A stretch of DNA of 64,000 nucleotides from Calothrix sp. FI2-JRJ7 (GCA_019359675.1 JAHHGX010000001.1:1-64000); one strand, 5' to 3'; positions 1 through 8,619 are shown, numbered from the stretch's first letter. Notes: generated by a model not told the origin, from the sequence alone. A program made the numbers and translations.

Positions 1-2
1 CC

Positions 3-104
3 TGTAGTGAGCTAGTAAATGAGTTAATGAAATTAAATCTCAATAAACGCAAGTATTATCAACGAGGCATGAGAGCTATGAATCTTATTGAATCTATGTT
101 GTAG
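3..104 (+). CDS. C-terminal end of an unidentified gene
   Basis: An open frame enters from the left edge and stops with TAG at 102-104, leaving about 33 codons. The residues are basic and helical (for example KLNLNKRKYYQRGMRAMN). I do not recognise the family. It converges on the truncated vapC, and a GGCGCC site (103-108) begins inside its stop codon. It could equally be a chance frame; only the missing left flank can decide. Confidence 0.35.
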   Translation, partial: CSELVNELMKLNLNKRKYYQRGMRAMNLIESML

Positions 105-113
105 GCGCCTTTG

Positions 114-446
114 TCACCCCTTCAGATCATCACGAGAGCGAGCGACAGCAGCAATTAAGGCATCTAGCTCACCTGTCGGTCTACCTATTTGTTTGAGTTC
201 GCTTTGAATTTTGCCGAATTCTACAGCAGCATTTAAATCAAACGGTTCAATATCTATTAACTCTGTGAACTGCTGCAAACTTTGCAAATTTTTCTCAAAC
301 TGTCGAGAACCGTAAACTCCTTTGTAAAGTTCAGACAGTACTATTGTTGAAATATAGCACTGGCTAAAAACACGATTAAATCGAGCCATAACTTTACGAT
401 TTTCGTTTAGCAATGCAACACAAATGTTAGTATCTAATAGATACAT
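114..446 (-). CDS. PIN-domain toxin, VapC-like, apparently truncated
   Basis: The 110-residue product starts with the PIN signature LLDTNICVALLN, whose first Asp is a metal ligand. Later it has the family motif GELDALIAA, with another acidic ligand. VapC toxins are Mg-dependent RNases controlled by the antitoxin encoded just upstream. The family usually runs about 130 residues; here the final strand, with the usual Asn/Asp-rich turn and EDW-like end, is missing, and the frame stops after RSRDDLKG. The end lies six bases from a GGCGCC, so a rearrangement may have removed the tail. The start ATG overlaps the antitoxin stop by one base (TAATG), so the two are translationally coupled. Whether the truncated toxin is active is unknown. 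Confidence 0.75.
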   Translation of the reverse strand: MYLLDTNICVALLNENRKVMARFNRVFSQCYISTIVLSELYKGVYGSRQFEKNLQSLQQFTELIDIEPFDLNAAVEFGKIQSELKQIGRPTGELDALIAAVARSRDDLKG

Positions 447-733
447 TACCTGTCATCCTGATTATCCATTGAGTCTACCACCCTACCACGATAAGCATGA
501 CGTTGCTCGTCAATTTCTTCAAATATTTGTTTTAGATCAGGTTGGTCTTTCCATGCACCGAATAATTGATTTAGTTTGGCTAATCTATCTTCATCTGTTA
601 AGTTATGTTTTGTTTCATCGATTTTATTTGAAGATATTTTAAATTCTACTATAACTTCTGTTCCATCAGGCACGTTACTGATATCTTCTAGAAACTCTAT
701 AGATTGACTACGTTTAATTCCTTTAATTTTCAT
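446..733 (-). CDS. VapB-like antitoxin of the truncated PIN toxin
   Basis: This 95-residue acidic protein lies directly upstream of, and overlaps by one base, the PIN-domain toxin gene. The arrangement antitoxin first, toxin second is typical of type II modules. The N-terminal half (MKIKGIKRSQSIEF, then DGTEVIVEF) looks like the short beta-rich DNA-binding part seen in several cyanobacterial antitoxins. The C-terminal half is charged and helical, as expected for the toxin-wrapping tail. I infer autoregulation of the pair by analogy; no operator was identified. With the toxin shortened, this gene may persist only as an antidote or as a relic. Confidence 0.6.
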   Translation of the reverse strand: MKIKGIKRSQSIEFLEDISNVPDGTEVIVEFKISSNKIDETKHNLTDEDRLAKLNQLFGAWKDQPDLKQIFEEIDEQRHAYRGRVVDSMDNQDDR

Positions 734-911
734 ATAAATTTATCTCCTCAAAGATATCGACGAATTGAATTATCAACTGCTCAATTATAGCAATTGTAGC
801 GCAAAATGCCTGTTGACGTGCGGAGATATGTGGACAAAGAAAGGCGAAGCACTATCATTATTTGGTAACGATGAAGGTATTTTACAACTTTACGAGCAAG
901 TAATAGCTTAT

Positions 912-1478
912 CTAATAACCCATGAGCATCTGTAATTTATCATTGTTTTGAAATACTTTAATACTAGCAGGTGGTTTCGGGTTAGGCGCCGTTGGTTGTA
1001 GCGTTAGTCCTAACCATGTAACATCATGCCATTCGCCACATTTATATCCGGCATTTTTATAAGTACCAACGTGCTGAAAGCCTAATGATTCATGCAGGCG
1101 CATACTTGGTATATTAGGTTGTGTTACACCTGCGTATGCATTGTAATAACCTTGCAGTTTTAAGACATCAAATAAAGTAGTATATAAACTTTTTCCAATT
1201 CCCATACGTCGTGCGCGCTCATCTATATAAACGCTGACATTTACAGACCATTGATAAGCTACACGTTCATGATGCGGCGCCGCATAAGCATAACCTAAAA
1301 CTTGATTATCAGAACAATACACCAACCAGGGATACTGAAGAAGAAGTTTGGTTATACGCTGTTGCATTTCTTCAACAGTAGGCGCCGAGGTTTCAAATGT
1401 TATTGGTGATGATAGGCAAAATGGAGCGTATATGCGGAGAATAGAAGTAGCGTCATCAAGTGTGGCAAGACGAATCAT
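912..1478 (-). CDS. GNAT N-acetyltransferase, phosphinothricin/methionine sulfone type
   Basis: The 188-residue protein is a single GNAT domain. It begins MIRLATLDDATSILRIY, has the P-F/Y-T-FE-like segment SPITFETSAPTVEEM near residue 30, the acetyl-CoA loop RRMGIGKSLY (Q/R-x-x-G-x-G/A) near residue 90, and ends with the family pattern SLGFQHVGTYKNAGYK followed by WHDVTWL. These are the marks of the Pat/Bar/ArsN-like group, which acetylate small amino-acid analogues. The exact substrate cannot be read from sequence. It is a single gene with no operon partner. A short open stretch of about 35 codons on the opposite strand (828 onward) ends inside its 3' end and is not called. Confidence 0.85.
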   Translation of the reverse strand: MIRLATLDDATSILRIYAPFCLSSPITFETSAPTVEEMQQRITKLLLQYPWLVYCSDNQVLGYAYAAPHHERVAYQWSVNVSVYIDERARRMGIGKSLYTTLFDVLKLQGYYNAYAGVTQPNIPSMRLHESLGFQHVGTYKNAGYKCGEWHDVTWLGLTLQPTAPNPKPPASIKVFQNNDKLQMLMGY

Positions 1479-1753
1479 AAAAAATTAAATCATCAATATA
1501 CTTAACAAAAATGAATATTCTGTTTTTTAACTTAATTTTAAGTTATTAATGCTCAATTTAAATCAATAAATATGCGTGCTTATATTCAGATAGAATAACA
1601 TTCATCGAGTCAATGCACGTGTTTGCTTTTACTAAAGCCATCGGAGTACAAATTATGTATTTACATGTCAAAAAAGATTACAGAATTTCTTATAATAAAA
1701 AGACTTGTTTACCATCTATCTTTAGATATATTTAATATAAACATATATTTGTT

Positions 1754-2461
1754 ATGAATAACAATGATAAACCCAGTAACCCTTCAAGAAGAGGGTTTTT
1801 AGCTCAGTTTGCGGCGGCAGCAGGAGGCGCCGTTGCTCTTCCATCGTTAGTTCAAGCGACTCAAGACAAAACTACTGTAAAGGTTGGAATGGGAGAAGTA
1901 CCTGTTAATTTGAATATTAATGGTAATAAATATACCCTATCAATTGAGCCGCGTGTGACTTTGCTTGATGCTTTACGCGAACGGTTAAAACTTACAGGTA
2001 GCAAAAAAGGCTGTGACCACGGGCAATGCGGCGCCTGTACAGTAATGATTGATGGACAAAGAGTTTATTCGTGTTTATCTCTGGCTGTAATGCAGGAAGG
2101 TAAACAAATTACGACTATTGAAGGTTTAACTCAAGGTAATAATTTGCACCCAATGCAAGTGGCTTTTATTGAAAATGATGGTTTTCAGTGTGGATATTGT
2201 ACTCCAGGTCAAATTTGTGCTGCTGTCGCTTTAATTGATGAAGTGAAGCGCGGTTGTGTGAGTGTGGTTACAGAAAAGTTAGCTGGAACCGAACAATTAA
2301 CTAATCTTTCTGAGGCTGAAATTCGTGAACGGATGAGTGGTAATTTGTGTCGTTGTAGTGCTTACAACGGTATTGTTGCGGCAATACAGCAAGTTGCTGG
2401 TACTACGCCACCTTCACCTTCAGCATCGATAATGGTACAGGGTCAGGAGGGTTTGGCATGA
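1754..2461 (+). CDS. paoA: Aldehyde oxidoreductase-type molybdoenzyme, [2Fe-2S] subunit (PaoA/YagT-like)
   Basis: The 235-residue protein is the small iron-sulfur subunit of a xanthine oxidase-family enzyme. A twin-arginine signal (SRRGFLAQFAAAAGG, residues 12-26) should send the folded complex across a membrane by Tat. The plant-type [2Fe-2S] cluster is bound by CDHGQCGACTV near residue 88, the second cluster by CGYCTPGQIC and the closing CRC. The gene is first of three, and its stop overlaps the next start (ATGA). Family knowledge: PaoABC oxidises aromatic and other aldehydes in the periplasm. The substrate here is inferred, not shown. The upstream 275 bp is very AT-rich and no clear promoter was identified. 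Confidence 0.88.
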   Translation: MNNNDKPSNPSRRGFLAQFAAAAGGAVALPSLVQATQDKTTVKVGMGEVPVNLNINGNKYTLSIEPRVTLLDALRERLKLTGSKKGCDHGQCGACTVMIDGQRVYSCLSLAVMQEGKQITTIEGLTQGNNLHPMQVAFIENDGFQCGYCTPGQICAAVALIDEVKRGCVSVVTEKLAGTEQLTNLSEAEIRERMSGNLCRCSAYNGIVAAIQQVAGTTPPSPSASIMVQGQEGLA

Positions 2462-3441
2462 AGAATTTTACTTATACACGCGCGACTTCGATAAAAGATG
2501 CGGCACGTAGACCTGAAAAATCACTGCTTATAGCTGGTGGTACTAATTTAGTTGACCGCATGAAGGTGTTTCTTGACCAGCCTACTCAAATTATCGATAT
2601 TTCTCGACTTGATTTAAAGAAGATTGAAAATACTGGTAATGGGTTACGTTTAGGCGCCCTTGTTACAAATACCCAAGTAGCAGACAATTTGGAAGTACGG
2701 AAAAATTATCCGATTTTATCAAGGGCAATATTAGCAGGAGCATCACAGCAAATTCGTAATGTTGCTACTGTCGGTGGAAATCTGATGCAGCGAACTCGTT
2801 GTCCTTATTATTATGACACAGCATTTGGTTGTAATAAGAGACAGCCAGGAAGCGGGTGTCCAGCAGCGACGGGAATAAACCGGATGCACGCAATTTTGGG
2901 AGCAAGCGATACATGTATAGCTGTAAACCCATCTGATATGTGTGTGGCATTAAGTGCTTTGGATGCAGTAGTTGAAGTTGAAGGGGTTAAAGGTAGGCGC
3001 CAAATTCCTTTTAGTGATTTTCACCGTTTACCAGGTAATCAGCCTGAACGTGATACTACACTTGGAGATAATGAAATTATTACTGCTGTAATTTTACCAG
3101 CAAATATCAATGCTCAATCGGGAGTGTATTTGAAATTGCGTGACCGTGCTTCGTATAGTTTTGCACTAATTTCAGTCGCTGCAATTCTTGATATAGATAA
3201 TAACAAGGTTCGTAACGCGCGCATCGCTTTAGGAGGTGTAGCTCATAAACCTTGGCGTTCAAAAGAAGCAGAGCAATTTTTGATTGGTAAAAGTGTTGAT
3301 GAAAGTGTGTTTCAACAAGCTGCTGACTTAGCACTTCGTAATGCTCAACCATTGGAGCATAATAAATTCAAAGTTGAAATGAGCAAACGGGCAATTCGTC
3401 GCGCGTTGATGGTATCAGCAAAAGGAGGTGGGGTAGCATGA
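2458..3441 (+). CDS. paoB: Aldehyde oxidoreductase-type molybdoenzyme, FAD subunit (PaoB/YagS-like)
   Basis: The 327-residue protein is the FAD-binding middle subunit. Near residue 25 it has LLIAGGTNLVDRMK and around residue 100 NVATVGGNLMQRTRC, the two flavin-contacting loops of the CO-dehydrogenase flavoprotein family. The segment CPYYYDTAFGCNKRQPGSGC adds closely spaced cysteines that match the extra [4Fe-4S] cluster known from PaoB and not found in ordinary xanthine dehydrogenases. It overlaps the genes on both sides by four bases, so all three subunits should be made in step. It has no signal of its own and would be exported bound to the Tat-bearing subunit. Confidence 0.88.
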   Translation: MKNFTYTRATSIKDAARRPEKSLLIAGGTNLVDRMKVFLDQPTQIIDISRLDLKKIENTGNGLRLGALVTNTQVADNLEVRKNYPILSRAILAGASQQIRNVATVGGNLMQRTRCPYYYDTAFGCNKRQPGSGCPAATGINRMHAILGASDTCIAVNPSDMCVALSALDAVVEVEGVKGRRQIPFSDFHRLPGNQPERDTTLGDNEIITAVILPANINAQSGVYLKLRDRASYSFALISVAAILDIDNNKVRNARIALGGVAHKPWRSKEAEQFLIGKSVDESVFQQAADLALRNAQPLEHNKFKVEMSKRAIRRALMVSAKGGGVA

Positions 3442-5537
3442 GTAAAATGGGAACTTCGGTTAGTCGTAAAGATGGTGTTGCTAAAGTTACTGGCACTGCG
3501 ACTTATTCAGCCGAACATCAACTATCTAATTTAGTTCATGGATATGTTGTAACATCAACTATTGCTAGTGGTCAAATTCAGCGTATTGATATTAGTGAGG
3601 CAACTAAGGCGCCTGGAGTTCTTGCGGTATTTACGCATTTAAATGCACCAAAGGTATTTAAGCCCAAATCAAAGATTTACGAAGCTCGTTTACCTTTATC
3701 TGATAATCAAGTTCATTACGCAGGGCAAATTATTGGGCTTGTAGTTGCTGATACATTTGAACGTGCGCGCGATGCAGCATTCCGTGTCAAGGTAGATTAT
3801 AATCCTCAAACTCTTGTTATTGATGCAACTAAAGCTAACTTTAAAGAGGCGCCACCAAATTTTGGTGAGGAAATGAAGTTTACTACAGGTGATGTAGCTT
3901 CGGGAATGGCAAAGGCAACCGCCAAAGTTACTCAAACTTATAAATCTTCTACAGAACTTCATGCTCCAATGGAACCTCACGCCATTATTGTAGATTGGCA
4001 CTCTGGTGATGGAGCGACAATATATGAGCATACTCAATGGGTTTTAGGGTCGCAGCGTACCTACGCAGAATTACTAGGTATATCAGCAGAAAAAGTACGA
4101 ATAATTAGTCCGTATATAGGTGGTGGTTTTGGTTCCAAAGCTTTCCCTTGGTCACATGCTATTCTTTGTGCAGCAGCAGCAAAAGAAATTAAACGACCAT
4201 TGAAAGTTGTTTTAAGTCGGCGCCAAATGACTGCTTTGGCTGGACATCGTTCTGAAACCGAGCAAATTATTCGCTTAGGCGCCAATAAAGAAGGCATAAT
4301 TACAGCTATTGACCATGAAGTTAAATCATTAACATCACCTGTAGATGTTTTTACAGAACCTTGCACAAGTATTACCCCCGTTATGTATAAAACGGATAAC
4401 TTGCGGTTAATGCAGGAACTAGCGGTGATGAATGTGGGAGTGCCAACTTTTATGCGGGCGCCAGGTGAAAATCCGGGAATGTGGGCATTAGAATCAGCTA
4501 TGGATGAACTCGCATGGAACCTTAAAATTGACCCTGTAGAGTTGCGGCTTAAAAACGAAACTAAAATCCATCAGCGTAAAAAACTTCCTTTTAGTGCCAA
4601 ACACTTTGATGACTGTCTCAAAGTAGGCGCCGAAAAGTTTGGTTGGGAAAACCGAGCTAAAGAACCGCGCGCTACAAGCCGTGATGGTAAATTAATTGGA
4701 TGGGGAATGGCGGCAGCAACTTTTCCTGGTTTACGTGGTAATGCTTCTGTTAAAGTTCGTTTGTTAAGAAGTGGTACAGCACATGTTTTAACTGCTGGAA
4801 ATGACATGGGGACTGGTGCTTATACAGTAGCAGCAATAATTGCCGCTGAAGCTTTACAAATACCAGTAGAAAAAATTCGTGTTGAACTTGGTGACTCACG
4901 ACTTCCTGATGGAGGGTTGGCGGGTGGTTCGATGATGAGTGCATCAATGGCGCCTGCTATAATGGCAGCATGTCAAGAAGTCCTAAAACAAGCAAAAGCC
5001 AAAACAGCCCAAGAAGCATTTGCACTACTTGAAAAATCTGGTGGCGCCGCATTTGAAGCAACAGCATCATCTAAGCCTGGAGAAGAAAGTAAGAAATTTG
5101 CCTTTCAATCATGGGGCGCCCACTTTTGTGAAGTCGCTATTGATGAAACTATTGGAAGGTTGCGTGTAACTCGTTGGCTTTCAGTAATGGATATAGGAAG
5201 AGTTATCAACGCCAAAACAGCAGCAAGTCAAGTACGTGGTGGTGTGATAATGGGTATTAGTCATGCCTTAATGGAAGAATGTCACTTCGACCCTAATATT
5301 GGTTATCCAGTTGTTTATGATTTAGCAACATATCACTATGCAGCACACGCCGATATTCCTCGTATTGAAGTAGCATTTGTTGGGGAACCTGATATTAACT
5401 TTAATCCTGCTGGAGTTAGAGGAGTTGGTGAAATTGCTATTACAGGTGTTTCTGCTGCAATAGCAAATGCTGTATATCATGCCACAGGTAAACGATTACG
5501 AAGTTTACCATTAACACCAGATAAATTATTGGCATAA
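3438..5537 (+). CDS. paoC: Aldehyde oxidoreductase-type molybdoenzyme, molybdopterin subunit (PaoC/YagR-like)
   Basis: The 699-residue catalytic subunit carries the Mo cofactor. It starts with SRKDGVAKVTGTATYSAEH, the usual N-terminus of domain a/b hammerhead, then the molybdopterin domain with GGGFGSKAFPW near residue 228 and FMRAPGENPGMWALE near 340. Near the C-terminus AGVRGVGEIAITGV supplies the family's active-site Glu. The usual length is about 730, so it looks complete. It is the last gene of the operon. A GGTGGGC/GCCCACC hairpin follows the stop and may end the transcript against the converging hypB. PaoC-type enzymes use the cytosine-dinucleotide form of the cofactor; the needed chaperone and cytidylyltransferase are not in this window. 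Confidence 0.88.
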   Translation: MSKMGTSVSRKDGVAKVTGTATYSAEHQLSNLVHGYVVTSTIASGQIQRIDISEATKAPGVLAVFTHLNAPKVFKPKSKIYEARLPLSDNQVHYAGQIIGLVVADTFERARDAAFRVKVDYNPQTLVIDATKANFKEAPPNFGEEMKFTTGDVASGMAKATAKVTQTYKSSTELHAPMEPHAIIVDWHSGDGATIYEHTQWVLGSQRTYAELLGISAEKVRIISPYIGGGFGSKAFPWSHAILCAAAAKEIKRPLKVVLSRRQMTALAGHRSETEQIIRLGANKEGIITAIDHEVKSLTSPVDVFTEPCTSITPVMYKTDNLRLMQELAVMNVGVPTFMRAPGENPGMWALESAMDELAWNLKIDPVELRLKNETKIHQRKKLPFSAKHFDDCLKVGAEKFGWENRAKEPRATSRDGKLIGWGMAAATFPGLRGNASVKVRLLRSGTAHVLTAGNDMGTGAYTVAAIIAAEALQIPVEKIRVELGDSRLPDGGLAGGSMMSASMAPAIMAACQEVLKQAKAKTAQEAFALLEKSGGAAFEATASSKPGEESKKFAFQSWGAHFCEVAIDETIGRLRVTRWLSVMDIGRVINAKTAASQVRGGVIMGISHALMEECHFDPNIGYPVVYDLATYHYAAHADIPRIEVAFVGEPDINFNPAGVRGVGEIAITGVSAAIANAVYHATGKRLRSLPLTPDKLLA

Positions 5538-5538
5538 A

Positions 5539-5563
5539 GTATGGTGGGCACTGCCCACCTTAC
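5539..5563. repeat. GGTGGGC hairpin repeat, copy 1
   Basis: The perfect stem GGTGGGC-ACT-GCCCACC (5543-5559) sits between two converging genes, paoC and hypB. Two more copies occur at 40023-40042 and 44684-44708, all in intergenic DNA, so this is a dispersed hairpin family rather than a one-off terminator. It could still stop transcription in both directions here. Confidence 0.7.
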
Positions 5564-5573
5564 CCTATCTAAA

Positions 5574-6401
5574 TTACTGGCGTAACCAATTATACCAATC
5601 ATTCAAACCTTCACCTGTTTGTGCTGAAACTTGAAAAACCTTAATTTGTGGATTTACTTGACGCGCGTATTCAATACATTTTTCTATATCAAACTGTACA
5701 TAAGGTAGCAAATCAAGTTTAGTGATAATCATTATCTGACTAGCACGAAACATGTGAGGGTATTTAATTGGCTTATCTTCTCCTTCCGTGACTGAGAGAA
5801 TTACAACTTTGGCATTCTCACCCAAATCAAATAATGCAGGGCAAACAAGATTACCCACATTTTCAATCATCACAACAGAATTTAGGGATGGTTTTAGCTG
5901 TTGTAAACCCTTATCAATCATTCCTGCATCTAAATGACAGCCTGTTCCGGTATTAATTTGTACAACCTTGCAACCAGTCTCTTGGATTTTTTGAGCATCA
6001 TTAATCGTTTCTTGGTCGCCTTCAATAACGCTGATTTCTAATTTTTGCTTTAAATCTTTGATAGTGCGGGTAAGTAGAGTTGTTTTCCCGGCGCCTGGTG
6101 AACTCATCAAATTTAAAGCTAAAATATTTCGTCCCTTGAACCAACCACGATTTTGAGCCGCAAGTAAATTATTCTTTGCTAAAATATCAGCTTCTAACGA
6201 TATTGTTGTATTGTGAACTTGGGCATGAATATGAGCAGGTTTAGGATGTGTATGTTCATGTTCATGATGATGGGTATGAGTAACAACAGTACCATCAGGT
6301 AAAACATGAGTATGATGATGGTGATAATTATCATCATGAAGCGAATCAACCATAGTAACCTTTACATAGACATCATCCGAACAGCCACAAGTAACACACA
6401 T
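5574..6401 (-). CDS. hypB: Hydrogenase/urease nickel-insertion GTPase HypB
   Basis: The 275-residue protein is the G3E-family GTPase that loads nickel into [NiFe] hydrogenase precursors. It opens with MCVTCGCSDD, the CxxCGC high-affinity metal site. Residues about 25-62 form a histidine-rich stretch (HHHHTHV, THTHHHEHEHTH), a nickel store. The GTPase core follows, with Walker A GAGKTTLL near residue 108, the switch segment IENVGNLVCPA, and ITKLDLLPY for guanine recognition. It lies five bases behind hypA on the same strand, so the pair is co-transcribed. hypC, hypD and hypF are not in the window; the other part of the pathway present is hypE, 1.1 kb upstream. Confidence 0.95.
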   Translation of the reverse strand: MCVTCGCSDDVYVKVTMVDSLHDDNYHHHHTHVLPDGTVVTHTHHHEHEHTHPKPAHIHAQVHNTTISLEADILAKNNLLAAQNRGWFKGRNILALNLMSSPGAGKTTLLTRTIKDLKQKLEISVIEGDQETINDAQKIQETGCKVVQINTGTGCHLDAGMIDKGLQQLKPSLNSVVMIENVGNLVCPALFDLGENAKVVILSVTEGEDKPIKYPHMFRASQIMIITKLDLLPYVQFDIEKCIEYARQVNPQIKVFQVSAQTGEGLNDWYNWLRQ

Positions 6402-6406
6402 AAATC

Positions 6407-6733
6407 TTATATCTCAATTTCTTTTATTTTTAATTCTTCACCAGCAATTACATTTAACTCAGTACAACCACACGTACATCGACCAAAAGGTTTTTCAAGT
6501 AAAATTTGTGTACCGCAGTTGCGACAACTCGCCAAACCAGGTATCTCTCTAATTTGCAACAAGGCACCTTCTAAAACAGTTCCCTGCGAGCAAATATCAA
6601 AACAAAATTTAATTGCATCCGGTAAAATTGCCGATAACTTACCAACTTCTAATAAAACACGCTGCACTTTCTTTCCTTCAGCATGTTCAGAAACAATCGC
6701 TACAATATTTTGAGTAATACTTAACTCATGCAT
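6407..6733 (-). CDS. hypA: Hydrogenase nickel metallochaperone HypA
   Basis: The 108-residue protein begins MHELSITQNI, whose His2 is the family's nickel ligand. A zinc-binding loop follows from residue about 70: CRNCG, then CTCGC, two CxxC-like pairs. HypA works with HypB to insert Ni into the hydrogenase large subunit. The length is typical (about 113). It is the first gene of a hypA-hypB unit. The dispersed repeat GTAGGTTGGGT (6741-6772) starts eight bases upstream of the start codon, so the native promoter or leader has probably been altered by repeat insertion. Confidence 0.95.
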   Translation of the reverse strand: MHELSITQNIVAIVSEHAEGKKVQRVLLEVGKLSAILPDAIKFCFDICSQGTVLEGALLQIREIPGLASCRNCGTQILLEKPFGRCTCGCTELNVIAGEELKIKEIEI

Positions 6734-6740
6734 AACTAAT

Positions 6741-6772
6741 GTAGGTTGGGTGGAACGTAGTGGAACCCAACA
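6741..6772. repeat. Dispersed GTAGGTTGGGT repeat, copy 1
   Basis: The unit GTAGGTTGGGT...GGAACCCAACA forms a weak inverted repeat just upstream of hypA. A second copy lies at 48971-49007. This type of repeat is widespread between genes of filamentous cyanobacteria. Confidence 0.65.
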
Positions 6773-6790
6773 TTTATATTAAGTTATTTT

Positions 6791-7118
6791 TTAACTGTAA
6801 AATGGCTTCTGTGCTTCGTGAGAACAAGCATTTAGTTCATCTAAAAATAAACAGTACGGTTCTGAGCTAGCAATTATCTTTGGCGGACAGAAGCGACTGG
6901 TTCCATCTATAATTTGTGGTACACCGATTAAATCTTAGTCGCGCCAGTTGACTACCAAGTAATGAAACACATGGTATTCCTACTTGACGGGCAAACTCTT
7001 CTACTTCATATGATTTGCCTATTCCAGGCGCCCCCCAAATAAAAACTGGTCTTACTACAGCCACATTCAACAGAAACTCGGTTAGTTGTTTTCGGGTAAG
7101 TGCAATTACTGGGTTCAT
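6791..7118 (-). pseudogene. Broken MoxR-like AAA ATPase
   Basis: The first 60 codons read as a MoxR-type AAA+ ATPase: NPVIALTRKQLTEFL, then the Walker A FIWGAPGIGKSYEVEEF. After GSQLA the frame is lost. A net insertion of one base near 6944-6952, where the family has PEDL(I/V)GVP, puts the continuation in another frame. That frame still reads GVPQIIDGTSRFCPP, then the Walker B segment CLFLDELNACSHEAQK, and stops with TAA at 6791-6793. So the gene is both frameshifted and cut to about a third of the usual length. It lies between hypA and a small gene on the other strand, with no partner left. A sequencing error cannot explain the early end as well. Confidence 0.8.
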
Positions 7119-7278
7119 TCAATACCAAATTGTATAGTTTTGTATACTTAACAAGTGTATGTTATTTACAACAGTTTGAAATGTCATTATTCCGCTCAAA
7201 TCTATATAATAATTGCTTTTAACTTGCGCTTAATCGCTTAAAAAGCTATACTATAGAGGTACTAGCATTCATTGTTAC

Positions 7279-7464
7279 ATGATAACTTACAAATGTACGC
7301 GCAACAAACCTTATATTAACGATATTGCACGCAAAACTGAAACTGCCTCTCGCCAAGGGCACTATCTCAAAGCTAACTCTATAGAAGATGCAATCGCACA
7401 AATGGAAAAAAAGTTTCCAAATGAAAAAAATGTAGGATTTACTGCTGAAGAGTGGGAAGAGTAG
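7279..7464 (+). CDS. Small hypothetical protein
   Basis: This 61-residue protein starts MITYKCTRNKPYINDI and ends FTAEEWEE. It has a mixed charged composition and no membrane segment. The middle part EDAIAQMEKKFP looks like one amphipathic helix. I do not recognise a named family, though short proteins of this form are common in cyanobacteria. It has its own 160-bp upstream region and converges on hypE. There is no strong ribosome binding site. The coding case rests on composition alone. Confidence 0.5.
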   Translation: MITYKCTRNKPYINDIARKTETASRQGHYLKANSIEDAIAQMEKKFPNEKNVGFTAEEWEE

Positions 7465-7533
7465 TTAGTGATACCATAAGCTTGGTAGCATTGATATCAA
7501 GCTATCAAGTCGTTTTTGTCGCAATCTCCAAAA

Positions 7534-8604
7534 CTAACAAATTCTCGGCAATTGGTCACCTACTAACATATCTACTATTCTTTCGGCGCCAAATCCAGTC
7601 TTTAATAAAACAATACCTGCTGGTGCGTCAATTACTTCTCCAACTACACACGCATTTAAACCTGCTGGGTGTGATTTCATTACTGATAATACTGTATCAG
7701 CGTCTTCACGTTTGACGACAACTACTAGTTTTCCTTCATTAGCTAAATACAAAGGGTCGAAACCAAGAATTTCACATACACCCTTGACTTGTTCTTGAAC
7801 TGGTATCGCTGCTTCATCAAGACGAATACCTACATTGGCACTTGAAGCAAATTCATTTAAAACTGTTGCTAAACCACCACGTGTAACATCCCGCATTGCA
7901 TGAATATCAGGACACGCTTCAATTATAGTGGCGACTAAATCATTCAAAGGCTGGCAGTCACTCTCTATATTACTATCCAATGCTAACTCACCACGTGCAA
8001 TTAATATAGCTGTACCATGATTTCCTAATTCTCCGTTAATTAGGACTACGTCACCAGCTTGGATATTTTGGGTGGATATATTTACTTTATTAGATATTAC
8101 TCCAATACCAGTTGTATTAATAAATATTTTATCTGCGGCGCCCTTCGGCACGACTTTAGTATCACCTGTGACTATTTGCACACCTGCTTTAATTGCAGCA
8201 TTTTGCATACTTTTAACAATACGCCTTAGTGTTTCTACTGGAAACCCTTCTTCTAAAATAACGCTACAAGTTAAATATAATGGCTTGGCGCCACTTACAG
8301 CTAAATCATTGACTGTGCCATTTACTGCTAACTCACCAATATCACTACCAGGAAAAAACAACGGGTCTACAACATAGGAGTCAGTAGTGAAGGCAAGTTT
8401 ATCACCATGTTGCATCAAAGAAGCTATATTAAAAGTTGCTTGGTCTTCAAGTGGCGCCAAAAATGAGTTATTAAATGTATCAACAAAAATATCATCGATT
8501 AAATCGCGCATAGCTTTACCACCACTGCCATGCGCGAGGGTTATATTTTTATCTCGTAATTGAGCGCGCTTATTAAGTCTAATACCGTAATCCGGGTTTT
8601 TCAT
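7534..8604 (-). CDS. hypE: Hydrogenase maturation protein HypE
   Basis: HypE dehydrates the carbamoyl group that HypF places on its C-terminal Cys, giving the thiocyanate that becomes the CN ligand of the NiFe site. The protein starts LRDKNITLAHGSGGKAM, the family's N-terminal glycine-rich loop, and contains VTGDTKVVPKG and MRDVTRGGLATVLNE, the PurM-type ATP-binding segments. It ends with PRIC, the invariant tail with the modified Cys. I chose the ATG at 8602-8604; the frame remains open to a TTG at 8617-8619. It lies 15 bases behind the GGDEF gene, with which it probably shares a transcript. hypA and hypB are nearby but not adjacent. Confidence 0.95.
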   Translation of the reverse strand: MKNPDYGIRLNKRAQLRDKNITLAHGSGGKAMRDLIDDIFVDTFNNSFLAPLEDQATFNIASLMQHGDKLAFTTDSYVVDPLFFPGSDIGELAVNGTVNDLAVSGAKPLYLTCSVILEEGFPVETLRRIVKSMQNAAIKAGVQIVTGDTKVVPKGAADKIFINTTGIGVISNKVNISTQNIQAGDVVLINGELGNHGTAILIARGELALDSNIESDCQPLNDLVATIIEACPDIHAMRDVTRGGLATVLNEFASSANVGIRLDEAAIPVQEQVKGVCEILGFDPLYLANEGKLVVVVKREDADTVLSVMKSHPAGLNACVVGEVIDAPAGIVLLKTGFGAERIVDMLVGDQLPRIC

Positions 8605-8619
8605 AGAATAGCAGGACAA

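Noticed and set aside
424-642. Plus-strand frame of 72 codons over the vapB/vapC pair
   Set aside because: It lies opposite a well-supported antitoxin-toxin pair and has no family features.
828-935. Short plus-strand frame before the GNAT gene
   Set aside because: About 35 codons without homology or ribosome binding site; mentioned only with the neighbour.
1479-1753. Possible molybdenum-cofactor riboswitch before paoA
   Set aside because: The region is AT-rich without the paired helices expected; not supported.
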